Shown: positions 50,167-59,433, numbered from the stretch's first letter. The stretch is 64,000 nucleotides of DNA from Desulfurellaceae bacterium bin18 (GCA_002238415.1 MPMI01000030.1:1-64000), one strand, 5' to 3'. The notes: generated by a model from the sequence alone, not told the origin. Program-made: numbers and translations.

Positions 50167-52557
50167 CTAGTCGGGTGTCCCGGTGGCGCTTCTCGCCCGT
50201 TCGAGACACGCCAACACTCGCTCCGGCGTGAGTGGGATTTCGCTCACCTGGGCTCCGAACGGGGAGAGCGCATCGGCGACCGCGTTCGCAATCGCCGCCG
50301 GCGGCGCAATGGCTCCCCCTTCGCCTATCCCTTTGATTCCTCCCTCGCTATCGGGTGAAGGCGTCTCAATGTGACCGATCTCGACGTGCGGAACGTCTAC
50401 CGCTGTAGGGACGAGATAATCCATGAGCGTGCCGGTCAAGAACTGTCCATTCTCGTCGTAGATGGCATGTTCATACATGGCAGTGCCGATACCCTGAGCG
50501 ACCCCGCCCTGAATTTGTCCATCGACAATGATGGGGTTAATAATCCGGCCACAGTCCTCAACAACGATATAGCGCAGCAGGCTGATCTGCCCGGTTTCAA
50601 CATCCACCTCGACCGTTGCCAGATGCGTCGCATTGGAATGTGTTGCCGGCGGGGGTTCATAATTCGTGGTTGCCTCTAAACCGGGTTCGTCTTCCGGGGC
50701 TAAATTGCTGGGTGCGACGATGGCCTGGTAGGCGATTGTCTTAATCGGCATGAGCGTGGTCCCGTCCTGTTTGCGGGCCACCATGCCGCCCGTCAATTCG
50801 AGGTCATCTGGAGGAATTTCGCTGAGCCGTGAGGCCGTACGTAGAATCTTCTCCCGGATTTTCGTCGCCGCTCTGATAATAGCCCCACCACTGGTCACCG
50901 CCGTTCGGCTCCCCCAGGTTCCCCAGCCGTAGGGAACAAGAGCGGTATCGCTTTGGACGACTTTCACATCGGCCACGGCAACGCCTAATTCGTCGGCTGC
51001 CACTTGGGCGAGGGTCGTCTGATGGCCCTGACCATGTGAAGAAGAGCCGGTCAAAACGGTGACTTTCCCATTGACGTCCATACGGACGGTGGCCGACTCA
51101 TAGCCGCCGACCTGTATGCCCATGAGGTTCAAAAACGAAGAGCCAGGGGCTGTGCCTTCGATGTAACAGCCCAGGCCCACGCCAAGATAGCGGCCGGCTT
51201 TTCGGCCTTGTTCCTGCTCCGCTCGGAAGTTGTCATACCCCAACATATCGAGCGCCTTTTGTAAGGACTCCTGATGGCTCCCGCTTTCGATCTTTGCGCC
51301 GGCAATCGTGGTGTAGGGATGATCTTCCTGGCGGATCATATTCCGCAGGCGAAGCTCTGCCGGATCAAGCCCCAGCCGCTGCGCGCCCAGATTCAGCAAG
51401 CGTTCCATGACCAGGATGGCAATTGGCAGGCCCACGCCGCGGTAGGCACCCAAGGTGACCTTATTGGTGACAATGGAGACAGCCTCGTAGCGATAGGCCG
51501 GGATCTTATACGGACCGGGCAGCCCCGATGCGGCGTGCCCGGCTTCCAGGGCAGAACTAAACGGAAAGCAGGAATACGCACCAACGTCGTTCAGAAAGCG
51601 TGCTTTCACACCGAGAATAGTACCATCGTTTTTCAGGCCGAGCTCGGCCTGAACAATTTGATGCTTGGCGTGCATGGCGGCGGCCAGGTTTTCCCGCCGA
51701 TCTTCAATCCACTTGATCGGGCAGCCAAAACGACGGGCAAGGAAGGCAGTCAGGATTTCCTCGGGAAACACATGCGCCTTGGGTCCAAAACCACCGCCAA
51801 CGTCTGGGGCGATGGCCCGGATATGGTGTTCGGGAAAGTCTAATAAGAGCGCCAGGTTTGAACGCAGGACATGCGGCACTTGGGTCGAGGACCAGATCGT
51901 CAGCGAGTCCGTCACTGGATCAAACGTAGCCAGACAGCCACGCGTCTCCATGGGCAGGGACATATGACGACCGGTTGTAAAACGTTCAGCCACCACACAG
52001 TCAGCCGCCTGAAACGCGGTATCGACCTCGCCCATGCTTGCTTCCAGGGTCTGCATGACGTTGTCGCCCCAGTCTTCATGTGCCAGGGGGGCGTCCGGCT
52101 CCAGCGCCTGTTCCATATCCCAGAGAGTGTCGAGCGGGTCGTACTCGACCTCGACCAGGGCGGCTGCATCCTCGGCTACATAGCGATCGGTGGCAATAAC
52201 GGCCACCACCATCTCACCCACAAAGCGGACTTTTCCCCGAGCCAGGACCGGCCAGTCGCAGGACTTGTGAGTGGGCGCATTCGTTGGGTCAAACTCGACC
52301 CGGAGCGGCTGTATGGCCTCTGCGACATCCTCGCCTGTGATCACCGCCCGGACGCCAGGGTGGGCCGCGGCTGCGCTGGTATCAATGTTGAGGAGACGCG
52401 CGTGGGCATACGGACTGCGGACAAAGGCGACCGCCAGGGTATCGGGCAGATGGATATCGTCTACGTACTGACTTTTGCCCAGGAGCATACGTGGGTCTTC
52501 AACCCGCTTGACCTCAGCGCCGACCATCTTTCCCGTACCAGCAAGACTGGTTGCCAT
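50167..52557 (-). CDS. Molybdenum hydroxylase large subunit (XDH/CoxL family)
   Basis: 796 residues of the xanthine dehydrogenase/aldehyde oxidase molybdopterin subunit. Features are GTGKMVGAEVKRVEDPRMLL GK, the GGGFGPKAHVFPEE Mo-cofactor loop, GAYRGVGLP in place of AYRGAGR, GSSSHGQGHQTTLAQ, and the catalytic Glu in GIGEGGAIAPPAAIANAV. The family hydroxylates N-heterocycles, aldehydes or CO with water as oxygen source. The FAD and 2Fe-2S subunit genes normally beside it are absent from the window. It is divergent from the NicX operon, fitting first hydroxylation of a pyridine-type ring. Confidence 0.88.
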   Translation of the reverse strand: MATSLAGTGKMVGAEVKRVEDPRMLLGKSQYVDDIHLPDTLAVAFVRSPYAHARLLNIDTSAAAAHPGVRAVITGEDVAEAIQPLRVEFDPTNAPTHKSCDWPVLARGKVRFVGEMVVAVIATDRYVAEDAAALVEVEYDPLDTLWDMEQALEPDAPLAHEDWGDNVMQTLEASMGEVDTAFQAADCVVAERFTTGRHMSLPMETRGCLATFDPVTDSLTIWSSTQVPHVLRSNLALLLDFPEHHIRAIAPDVGGGFGPKAHVFPEEILTAFLARRFGCPIKWIEDRRENLAAAMHAKHQIVQAELGLKNDGTILGVKARFLNDVGAYSCFPFSSALEAGHAASGLPGPYKIPAYRYEAVSIVTNKVTLGAYRGVGLPIAILVMERLLNLGAQRLGLDPAELRLRNMIRQEDHPYTTIAGAKIESGSHQESLQKALDMLGYDNFRAEQEQGRKAGRYLGVGLGCYIEGTAPGSSFLNLMGIQVGGYESATVRMDVNGKVTVLTGSSSHGQGHQTTLAQVAADELGVAVADVKVVQSDTALVPYGWGTWGSRTAVTSGGAIIRAATKIREKILRTASRLSEIPPDDLELTGGMVARKQDGTTLMPIKTIAYQAIVAPSNLAPEDEPGLEATTNYEPPPATHSNATHLATVEVDVETGQISLLRYIVVEDCGRIINPIIVDGQIQGGVAQGIGTAMYEHAIYDENGQFLTGTLMDYLVPTAVDVPHVEIGHIETPSPDSEGGIKGIGEGGAIAPPAAIANAVADALSPFGAQVSEIPLTPERVLACLERARSATGTPD

Positions 52558-52758
52558 AGTGTGTTCCTTACATCATTCCCCTTTCTCCGTTGGAGAGAGG
52601 GTCAGGGTGGGGGGAGAAATCGCTACGGCGTGAGTCTCGCAGTGTGGGAAAAAGCTGTCAAGACTTTTGCTTGACAGAGCATAAGCGAACGGTATACGCC
52701 ACAGCATAAGGCGGCAGTCTACGGTTCGCTGGTGCGAATTTTCCAAAGGAGCAATGCT

Positions 52759-53811
52759 ATGTCTCTCTCGATCAGCCAGACCAATACGATGGTGAGTCTG
52801 TTTCGGCAGGAGCTTGAGCTGTGCAAGGTGAAGCCGGGAGAAACCGTTGCGGTTCTGTCAGAGGCGGAACAAGCGGTTGAGTATGCCTCGGCGTTTATGA
52901 TCGCTACGCGAGAGTTGGGGGTGGATGTGTTCAACGTCAACCTGCCGGCGCGGGGTGCGGGCGGAGCACAAAACGTGGCCGGCGATGTGGGTCAAAACGC
53001 CCTGGCCGGGAATAAACCGGCCATTGAGGCCCTCAAAAGTGCGGACCTTGTCGTGGATCTCATCTTTCTGCTGTTTTCAAAAGAACAGCTGGAGATTCAG
53101 GCCGCGGACACCCGCATCCTGCTGGTGGTTGAACCTTTTGAGGTTCTGTCGCGTCTCTTTCCCACCCAGGACCTGCGCGAGCGTGTCGAGGCTGCCGAGG
53201 CGCGTTTGGCAAAGGCCCAAAACCTGCGCTTTACCAACCCGGCCGGAACGGACGTACAGTACGATCTGGGACAATTCCCGATTCTGACCGAATACGGTTT
53301 TACGGACACACCCGGTCGCTGGGATCACTGGCCGGGTGGCTTTCTGGCGACCCAGGGCAGCGAGACCGGGGTCAACGGCACGGTCGTCATGGATCGCGGC
53401 GACATCCTGTTTCCGTTTAATAAATACGTCCAGGAGCCGGTCTCATTTACCATTCGGGACGGCATGATCGTCGATATCAGCGGTGGCTTTGATGCCATGC
53501 TGGTGAAGAATTATATGGACGGCTTTCACGATCCCAGGGCGTTTGCCATCTCGCACATCGGCTGGGGCCTCAACGATCTCGCGCGCTGGGATTACCTCGC
53601 CACCGGCGCTCCCACGGTTGGCATGGACGGACGGGCCTTCTACGGCAACGTCCTGTTCTCAACCGGTCCCAACACCGAACTCGGTGGGAGCAACGACACG
53701 GCCTGCCATATGGACCTGCCCATGAAAGGCTGTACGCTGTATCTTGATGACGAACTCATTGTACAAGACGGCGACGTGATCCCCACAGAGATGCGGACCG
53801 CGGCCATATAG
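52759..53811 (+). CDS. NicX-like 2,5-dihydroxypyridine 5,6-dioxygenase
   Basis: 350 residues, the same length as NicX of nicotinate degradation. Shared segments are DLVVDLIFLLFS, TRILLVVEPFEVLSRLFPTQ DLRERV, TEYGFTDTPGRWDHWPGGFL, GDILFPFNKYV, ISHIGWGL and FYGNVLFSTGPNTELGG. The Fe(II) ligands H266 (SHIGWG), H317 and D319 (CHMDLP) are in place. NicX opens 2,5-dihydroxypyridine to N-formylmaleamate. Start at 52759 follows AAAGGAG. First gene of a six-gene operon. The exact substrate is an inference. Confidence 0.85.
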   Translation: MSLSISQTNTMVSLFRQELELCKVKPGETVAVLSEAEQAVEYASAFMIATRELGVDVFNVNLPARGAGGAQNVAGDVGQNALAGNKPAIEALKSADLVVDLIFLLFSKEQLEIQAADTRILLVVEPFEVLSRLFPTQDLRERVEAAEARLAKAQNLRFTNPAGTDVQYDLGQFPILTEYGFTDTPGRWDHWPGGFLATQGSETGVNGTVVMDRGDILFPFNKYVQEPVSFTIRDGMIVDISGGFDAMLVKNYMDGFHDPRAFAISHIGWGLNDLARWDYLATGAPTVGMDGRAFYGNVLFSTGPNTELGGSNDTACHMDLPMKGCTLYLDDELIVQDGDVIPTEMRTAAI

Positions 53812-53826
53812 GAAGGAGACAGTCGC

Positions 53827-55005
53827 ATGCGGACCGTAATTGCGGATAAACGCTGGGCGGAAAAATACCCGGAGGTCGGCACCGGCCCGGTTTTGGCCGA
53901 GCCGCTGATTTCGCAGGAGCATTTTGAACTTGAACGGGAGAAAATTTTCCGCCGCACCTGGCTGAATATCGGCCGGGTTGAGGAGATTCAAAACCCTGGC
54001 GATTATATCGCCAAAGACCTGACTATGTGTCGCGCCTCGGTCCTGATCATTCGGGGCAAGGACGGTGAGGTCCGGGGCTTTCACAATGTGTGCTCACACC
54101 GTGGCAATAAGCTCGTCTGGGATGAAAAGGGCACGTGTAAAGGTACGCTCACCTGTGGCTTTCACGCCTGGGCGTATAACACCAAGGGCAAACTGACCTG
54201 GGTACCGGACGAGGATAACTTTTTTGATCTGCCCAAATGCGACCTGGGTCTGACCCCGATCCACACCGAGGTGTTTGAAGGCTTTATCTTTATTCATCTG
54301 GCCGAGCGTCCACCCGAGAGTCTCCGGGAATATCTGGGTGGGGTGGCCGACCAGCTCGAGGGCGGCGGCTTTGGCGAACTGGCGCTGACCGCGCGGTATA
54401 AAGTGGACGAGCACGCCAACTGGAAAATCGCTCTTGACGCCCAGAACGAGCTGTACCATTTGCCGTTTCAGCACCGCCGGACCATTCCCGAGTTCTGCGT
54501 GCTGAAAGACGGGCAGTTCACGCGCCTGCTCGACGTTCGCCTGTTCAACCATCACAGCGTGTATTCGTCAGATCCGCACGAGGGTCGCGTCGGTCCGGCC
54601 ACTGAGAAGCTGGCCGCCCAGTTCAGCGTGGCCGAGACTGAACATCGCCTGCCCCGCATCGGCTCCTTTGACTTTTATACGATCTTTCCCAATATGGCGC
54701 TGCTGCTCTTTCGCGGCGTCTCACACGACTTCTATATGACGTATAATTTTTGGCCACAGGCGGTCGATCGGACCGACTGGGACATCAAGATCTACTTTCG
54801 GCCGGCCGAAAACGCCGGCCAGCGCGTCGGTCAGGAGTATTTCAAATGCCTGCTCCGGGATCTCCTGCAAGAGGATGCCACCGCCCACGAACAGATTCAT
54901 ATCGGGCTGGCCTCGCGGGCCAAGAAGGAGCTGTATTTCCAGGACGAAGAAATGCAGATTCGGTATTTCCACACCGTACTCGAACGCTTTTACGCCGAGG
55001 CGTAG
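53827..55005 (+). CDS. Rieske non-heme iron oxygenase, alpha subunit
   Basis: 392 residues, 15 bases after the NicX-like gene, with a GGAAGGAGA site. The Rieske cluster is C89-S-H91 and C110-GF-H113 (GF instead of the usual PY); the iron site is AQNELYHLPFQH with H211 and H216. It probably hydroxylates the ring before or after a first oxidation. No reductase partner is nearby. Confidence 0.9.
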   Translation: MRTVIADKRWAEKYPEVGTGPVLAEPLISQEHFELEREKIFRRTWLNIGRVEEIQNPGDYIAKDLTMCRASVLIIRGKDGEVRGFHNVCSHRGNKLVWDEKGTCKGTLTCGFHAWAYNTKGKLTWVPDEDNFFDLPKCDLGLTPIHTEVFEGFIFIHLAERPPESLREYLGGVADQLEGGGFGELALTARYKVDEHANWKIALDAQNELYHLPFQHRRTIPEFCVLKDGQFTRLLDVRLFNHHSVYSSDPHEGRVGPATEKLAAQFSVAETEHRLPRIGSFDFYTIFPNMALLLFRGVSHDFYMTYNFWPQAVDRTDWDIKIYFRPAENAGQRVGQEYFKCLLRDLLQEDATAHEQIHIGLASRAKKELYFQDEEMQIRYFHTVLERFYAEA

Positions 55006-55054
55006 CCCCCCTTCACCTTGGGGGGCCGACCGAGCGGAGCGAGGGAGAGGGGGT
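55006..55054 (+). repeat. GCCCCCCTTCACCTTGGGGGGC-type repeat inside operon
   Basis: A palindromic CCCCCTTCACCTTGGGGGG followed by GAGCGGAGCGAGGGAGAGGGGG. It resembles the other CCTT/GGAGG dispersed repeats and lies between operon genes, just before the 109-residue protein. Confidence 0.6.
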
Positions 55055-55064
55055 AAAACAGACC

Positions 55065-55394
55065 GTGGCCACACAGACACTGCCCGCTGAGTTTGCCGAT
55101 CTTGAGCCTTTTATCGACTGGGCGCTCGCCACGGAACCCGAGCGAACCCGTAAACGCCTGGCCAGCAGCATGGAAGATATCCAGGCCTTCTACGACTGCA
55201 TGTCCACGCGAGTGGAAGCCGCTATGGCATATCTGAACGCCTTTTCGCTCGATGCCCTGCCGCCTGAGGCGGGGCGACTGTTCCATCTGAGTCTGTCCTT
55301 AATGGAAGTGGCCAACGCCGTGGAGATGTTTCAAAACCCATCCGTGATCAAGGGCTTTGATGTCAAACGCTTTGCGCCAGTGGAGGATGTATGA
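55065..55394 (+). CDS. Conserved small protein of Rieske operon
   Basis: About 109 residues from a GTG at 55065 (VATQTLPAEFADLEPFIDWA), the first start after the upstream stop and repeat. It is mainly helical: LATEPERTRKRLASSMEDIQ AFYDCM, AMAYLNAFSLDALPPEAGRL and HLSLSLMEVANAVEMF. No metal motif or signal peptide is seen. It overlaps the VOC gene (ATGA), so the two are co-translated. The tight linkage suggests an accessory or structural subunit for the Rieske oxygenase; that is an inference. Confidence 0.65.
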   Translation: MATQTLPAEFADLEPFIDWALATEPERTRKRLASSMEDIQAFYDCMSTRVEAAMAYLNAFSLDALPPEAGRLFHLSLSLMEVANAVEMFQNPSVIKGFDVKRFAPVEDV

Positions 55395-55858
55395 AATCCG
55401 AGTGTCCGATTCAGTTTCACGGTATCGATCATGTCGTGCTGCAAGTCACGGATGTCGAAAATACTTTGCACTTTTATACGACGGTCCTGGGTCTGAGCGT
55501 CGAGCGGGTCATCGAGGACATGGGGCTGTATCAGGTTCGGTGCGGCCGCAATCTGATCGACCTGCGGGTCCTGCCGGAAGGGAGTACGCTGGCGGAGAAA
55601 GACCAGCGGGGGGTCGATCATGTCTGCCTGCATATGCACGGCGATTTTGACGCGATTGTCCAGTATCTGAAGGACAACGCCGTACCGATTACCTTCGGAC
55701 CCGTCGAGTTGTACGGCGCAACCGGCTATGGCACCTCGGTCTACGTCACCGACCCGAACGGCCATACCCTTGAGCTGAAGGCGGACTATTCCCAATATCC
55801 GCTGAAGACAACCGTCAAAGGCGCTATGGCCGGGGTGTCTCGACCGGCCGCCAACTAG
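55391..55858 (+). CDS. VOC family metalloprotein (extradiol dioxygenase/glyoxalase fold)
   Basis: 155 residues with the paired beta-alpha-beta-beta-beta modules of the vicinal oxygen chelate fold. Metal ligands are likely H in GIDHVVLQV, H in GVDHVCLHM and E in HTLELKADY. Single-module-pair members include dioxygenases, isomerases and lyases. Within this operon it could handle a ring-cleavage or hydroxylated intermediate. Translationally coupled to the preceding small gene. Confidence 0.85.
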   Translation: MKSECPIQFHGIDHVVLQVTDVENTLHFYTTVLGLSVERVIEDMGLYQVRCGRNLIDLRVLPEGSTLAEKDQRGVDHVCLHMHGDFDAIVQYLKDNAVPITFGPVELYGATGYGTSVYVTDPNGHTLELKADYSQYPLKTTVKGAMAGVSRPAAN

Positions 55859-55929
55859 GCTGCAGAGGGACGGTTTCGTCCTCTGGCCCAGGTGCGTTTT
55901 CAGAGTGTATTCCGAGGAGGGCCGGCTGC

Positions 55930-56985
55930 ATGTTGCAACCTAATCCTGCTTTGACATCGTTGTTTGCCCAGGAGTTTGCCTGGTGCCAGGTGCAGTCTGG
56001 CCAGACCGCGGCGATTCTGACCGAACCGGACTCGTCCGCGCAGTATCTGGCGGCGAGTTTGACGAGTCTGAGCGCCTGCGGGGCGCGGCCGTTTCAGCTC
56101 ATGCTGCCCATTGACCCGACGCAGCAAAACGACACCGCAGTGAACCGGGGTAATGCCTGCTCCACGCTCCTGCACGGATTCCCCGAGGTGGTTGAGATGC
56201 TGAAGCAGGTTGACTTTATTGTCGACCTCTCGGTCGAAGGGCTGATTCACTCAGAGGAGCGTGGCGAAATTCTCAAGCACGGCCCGCGTATGCTCTACAT
56301 CAGAGAACCCGCGGACGCGCTCGCCCGTCTACTGCCCACCGCTGAACGAGCACAGCGCATCGACCGCGCAGTTGAACTCGCCAAAGCCGCAAAAACGATG
56401 ACGGTGACCTCACCGGCGGGCACGGACATGCGTGTTGACCTAGCGGACAGTCTGGTGACGGGCTCACGCGGGTTTTGCGCCGAGCCGGGCAGTTGGGCCA
56501 ACTGGGGTCAGGGGCTGATCGCCGTCTTTCCGGCCTCACCGGACGTGAACGGGCTGGCGGTGCTGGCCCCCGGCGATATTGTTTTCCCCTTTTATAAATA
56601 CGTCGAGAGTCCGGTGCATTTGTATTTCACCGACGGATTCGTGACCGGGGTTGAAGGCAGTGGCGTCGATGCGGCCCTGATCCGTGATTACCTGGACCGC
56701 TGGGAAGACCAGGCTGCCCGCGGGATTTCTCATGTGGGCTGGGGAATGCACGAGAAAGCGTTGTGGCACGCCCTCAGCCTGTACAGCAAGGATGAGGCGA
56801 TCGGCGTTGACGGACGCGCGTTTGCGGGCAACTTCCTCTTGTCCACGGGCCCGAACCCGGCGGCGGGTCGGCATACGTTGTGTCATTTCGATATCCCGAT
56901 GCGAAACTGTAACGTTTTCCTTGATGGGCAACCGGTAGTGGAAAACGGTGCTATCGTCGAGCCGACACTCAAGCCGAACGCCTGA
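55930..56985 (+). CDS. Second NicX-like dioxygenase
   Basis: 351 residues, GAGGAGGG site. It keeps the NicX ligands H268 (ISHVGWG), H319 and D321 (CHFDIP) and the FAGNFLLSTGPNPAAG stretch. It differs from the first copy in the substrate-side loops: EPGSWANWGQGLIAVFPASP replaces the PGRWDHWPGGF segment. Two diverged ring-cleaving paralogs in one operon suggest two substrates or a heteromeric enzyme. Confidence 0.82.
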   Translation: MLQPNPALTSLFAQEFAWCQVQSGQTAAILTEPDSSAQYLAASLTSLSACGARPFQLMLPIDPTQQNDTAVNRGNACSTLLHGFPEVVEMLKQVDFIVDLSVEGLIHSEERGEILKHGPRMLYIREPADALARLLPTAERAQRIDRAVELAKAAKTMTVTSPAGTDMRVDLADSLVTGSRGFCAEPGSWANWGQGLIAVFPASPDVNGLAVLAPGDIVFPFYKYVESPVHLYFTDGFVTGVEGSGVDAALIRDYLDRWEDQAARGISHVGWGMHEKALWHALSLYSKDEAIGVDGRAFAGNFLLSTGPNPAAGRHTLCHFDIPMRNCNVFLDGQPVVENGAIVEPTLKPNA

Positions 56986-57037
56986 GCCGTGTTGGCAGGC
57001 AGAGTGGTGACGGAGCGCCCGACAGGAGGGGAAGAGC

Positions 57038-58078
57038 ATGGATTTCTCGTTTTTTATTATCAACCAGACGCCAGACGGCTCTTCCATGAAACAGATATAC
57101 GACGAAGGTCTGGAGCAGATCGAATGGGGCGACCGGCTCGGCTATAGTACCGTCTTTTTGGCTGAGCATGCCTTTTATCATCACGGCAAGCCTTCCCCGC
57201 ACGTGCTGCTGGGCAATATCGCCGCGCGGACCAAACGTATTCGCCTGGGCACGGCGGTCAGCGTCCTGCCGTGGCATAACCCGATTGAGGTTGCCCAGGA
57301 TTACGCCACTGTCGATCTGCTGTCCGACGGACGGCTGGACTTTGGTGTGGGCCGAGGCTTGTTCAAAGGCGAGTTCGACGGCTACGGCATCCCCTGGGGA
57401 GAGGCAGAGGAGCGCTTTAACGAGAGCCTGGATATTATTCTCAAAGCCTGGACCGGCGAGCCCTTTTCGTATGAGGGCCAATTTTTCAGCATTCCGGAAG
57501 TGAGCGTGATGCCCAAACCGCTCCAGGAACCGCACCCGCCCCTGTGGCAGCCCTGTCTGAGTCCCTCAACTATGGAAAAAGCCCTGCGGCGGGGGATTAC
57601 GCCTATTCTGGGGGCCTCACTCACCCCCCTGGCCGACCTCAAGCAGTTGTTTGGGCGGCTTGACGCGGCCATGAAAAAGACGGGCCGGACCGACCTGCCG
57701 CGGGTCGGCCACCCCTTTGTCTACGTGAGCGATACGACCAAAAAAGCCCAGGAAGAGGCCCGCCAGGGCATGCAGTGGTTTCTGGACGACTTTGCCATGA
57801 TGTTTACCCTGCCCGAGGGAGAAACCTGGCCGGAGACGTATCAGTTCTTCGAGCCGTGGGCCGAATATATTCGCTCGTTGAGCTATGACAAAGTGATTGA
57901 CGAGGATTTGGTCTGGTTTGGCGATCCCGAAACGGTCCGGGCCAGAATCCGCTGGCTTCGAGACGAATGCAAAGTGTCCCACGTGCTGTTGTTCATGCAC
58001 TTTGGCGGCATGGAGCACGAGAGGGTCATGAAGTCGATGGAACTGTTTGCGACCAAGGTCATGCCCGAGTTTCAATAG
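57038..58078 (+). CDS. LLM-class flavin monooxygenase (LuxA-like)
   Basis: 346 residues, ACAGGAGGGG site. Features are GDRLGYSTVFLAEHAFYHHG, RIRLGTAVSVLPWHNPIEVA QDYATVDLLSDGRLDFGVGR G and PHPPLWQPCLSPSTMEKALR. These are the bacterial-luciferase-like group that uses reduced FMN from a separate reductase and O2. Last gene of the NicX operon, where it may add a further hydroxyl group. Confidence 0.88.
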   Translation: MDFSFFIINQTPDGSSMKQIYDEGLEQIEWGDRLGYSTVFLAEHAFYHHGKPSPHVLLGNIAARTKRIRLGTAVSVLPWHNPIEVAQDYATVDLLSDGRLDFGVGRGLFKGEFDGYGIPWGEAEERFNESLDIILKAWTGEPFSYEGQFFSIPEVSVMPKPLQEPHPPLWQPCLSPSTMEKALRRGITPILGASLTPLADLKQLFGRLDAAMKKTGRTDLPRVGHPFVYVSDTTKKAQEEARQGMQWFLDDFAMMFTLPEGETWPETYQFFEPWAEYIRSLSYDKVIDEDLVWFGDPETVRARIRWLRDECKVSHVLLFMHFGGMEHERVMKSMELFATKVMPEFQ

Positions 58079-58128
58079 TCAGAGGATAGGGCGGACGGGT
58101 CACGCAACGTGAACCCACCCTCTAAGAC

Positions 58129-59268
58129 TCACGCCAGATTATATAACCGGGCTACATTGTCCCCGAGTACACACTGCTGGGCCTCTGGCGCTAAGGACGC
58201 AATGGCTTCTCTTGTCTCGCCCAGCGCGTCAAGGCTGCCGTCCCAGTGTGGAAAGTCCGAGGCCCACAGAAAGCGCTCGGCACCATAGCGCTGGGCCATA
58301 TAGGCGATCGTGGTTTCATCCGGGTCAAACGAAATCCAGCACTGCCGGGCGAAGTACTCACTCGGCAGATGCTTGAGGCCAGTCTTATAGCCGATCTTCT
58401 TGTACTTGGAGTCCCAACGGTCCAGGGCGTGCGGAATCCAGCCGGCGCCGACCTCCAGGAGGTTCACTTTCAGGCTGGGGAAACGATCAAAGACCGCCCC
58501 CTGAAAGAGTGCGGCAAAGGCCGCCTGGACGTCAGCCACGAGGGGTAGGCACTGGAAATACACAAACGATGAATCCATGAAGTCGGTATTTTCCTGGGCA
58601 ATCCACTGATGGCCGAGAAAGTCTTCGTGCACTGCGGTGTGGAAACCAATGGACAAATCATACTCCTGTAGCACCGCCCATAGCGGATCGTAGGCCCGGT
58701 CCCAAAAGGCCCGCTTATTGGCCGGAGCGGCACACACGAACACGCCTTTATGCCCGAGCTTTGCCACCCGCTTCACCTCCTTGATTGCCGCGTCAATGTC
58801 CAGCAGAACGAGGTGGGCAACCGGGATGAGACGGTTCGGATCGGCGGAACAAAAATCGAGAATCCAGTTGTTGTAAGCGCGGCAGTAGGCTGACGAGAGT
58901 TCGACATCGGTAATGCCAGGCTCCCAGATGAGCCCAAGGGTGGGAAAGAGCACCGAGATATCGATGCCATCCGCATCCATGCGTTGCAGACGAGCCTGCG
59001 CATCGTAAGCTCCCGCGGGGCCATCACGATAGCCAAAACGGCCCGGCTCAAAAATCGCTCGCAGAGGCTGTCCGATGCCTGCCGCAGTCGGGCCTATGCC
59101 ACGGGTAATGGGCAGCGGTTTATCCTCAACCACCAGATATTCGACGCCATCATCACCAGTGTCCATCCGAATGGCGCGATCTTTGAACCTGGTCTCCAGG
59201 TAGTTCTGCCACAGATCGACAGGTTCCAGTATGTGTCCGTCCGCATCAATGATTTTTCCGTACAGCAT
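58129..59268 (-). CDS. Amidohydrolase family 2 (PF04909) protein
   Basis: 379 residues from the ATG at 59268 (CAAGGAGGGA). KIIDADGHILEPVDLWQNYL has the first metal motif (DxH); SIGFHTAVHEDFLG and FLWASDFPHWDGS have the later ligands. It is convergent with the NicX operon and related to the protein at 40.7 kb. The ACMS decarboxylase-like group acts on ring-opened products, fitting the neighbouring genes. Confidence 0.88.
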   Translation of the reverse strand: MLYGKIIDADGHILEPVDLWQNYLETRFKDRAIRMDTGDDGVEYLVVEDKPLPITRGIGPTAAGIGQPLRAIFEPGRFGYRDGPAGAYDAQARLQRMDADGIDISVLFPTLGLIWEPGITDVELSSAYCRAYNNWILDFCSADPNRLIPVAHLVLLDIDAAIKEVKRVAKLGHKGVFVCAAPANKRAFWDRAYDPLWAVLQEYDLSIGFHTAVHEDFLGHQWIAQENTDFMDSSFVYFQCLPLVADVQAAFAALFQGAVFDRFPSLKVNLLEVGAGWIPHALDRWDSKYKKIGYKTGLKHLPSEYFARQCWISFDPDETTIAYMAQRYGAERFLWASDFPHWDGSLDALGETREAIASLAPEAQQCVLGDNVARLYNLA

Positions 59269-59415
59269 GCTCCCTCCTTGCCCATCGCATGTAACGTATT
59301 TTTGTGGGTTGCGCATCAGCCATGCTGCATGATGAGGCGTGTTCACCGCCTTATGGAAGAGACAAAGAGTCTGTATTTGACAGAATAAGTTTGAATAAGT
59401 AATAAACAGTTAAAT

Positions 59416-59431
59416 TTTTCTTATAAGAAAA
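59416..59431. promoter_or_regulatory. 16-base perfect palindrome at regulator start
   Basis: TTTTCTTATAAGAAAA ends two bases before the ATG of the HTH/PBP regulator, in very AT-rich DNA with a TTGACA at 59377-59382. A site overlapping the start suggests autoregulation of the tungstate operon. Confidence 0.5.
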
Positions 59432-59433
59432 CC

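Noticed and set aside
58096..58116. Terminator between the LLM and amidohydrolase genes
   Set aside because: GGGTCACG and CGTGAACCC can pair only with a bulge and no T-run follows, so it is too weak to list.
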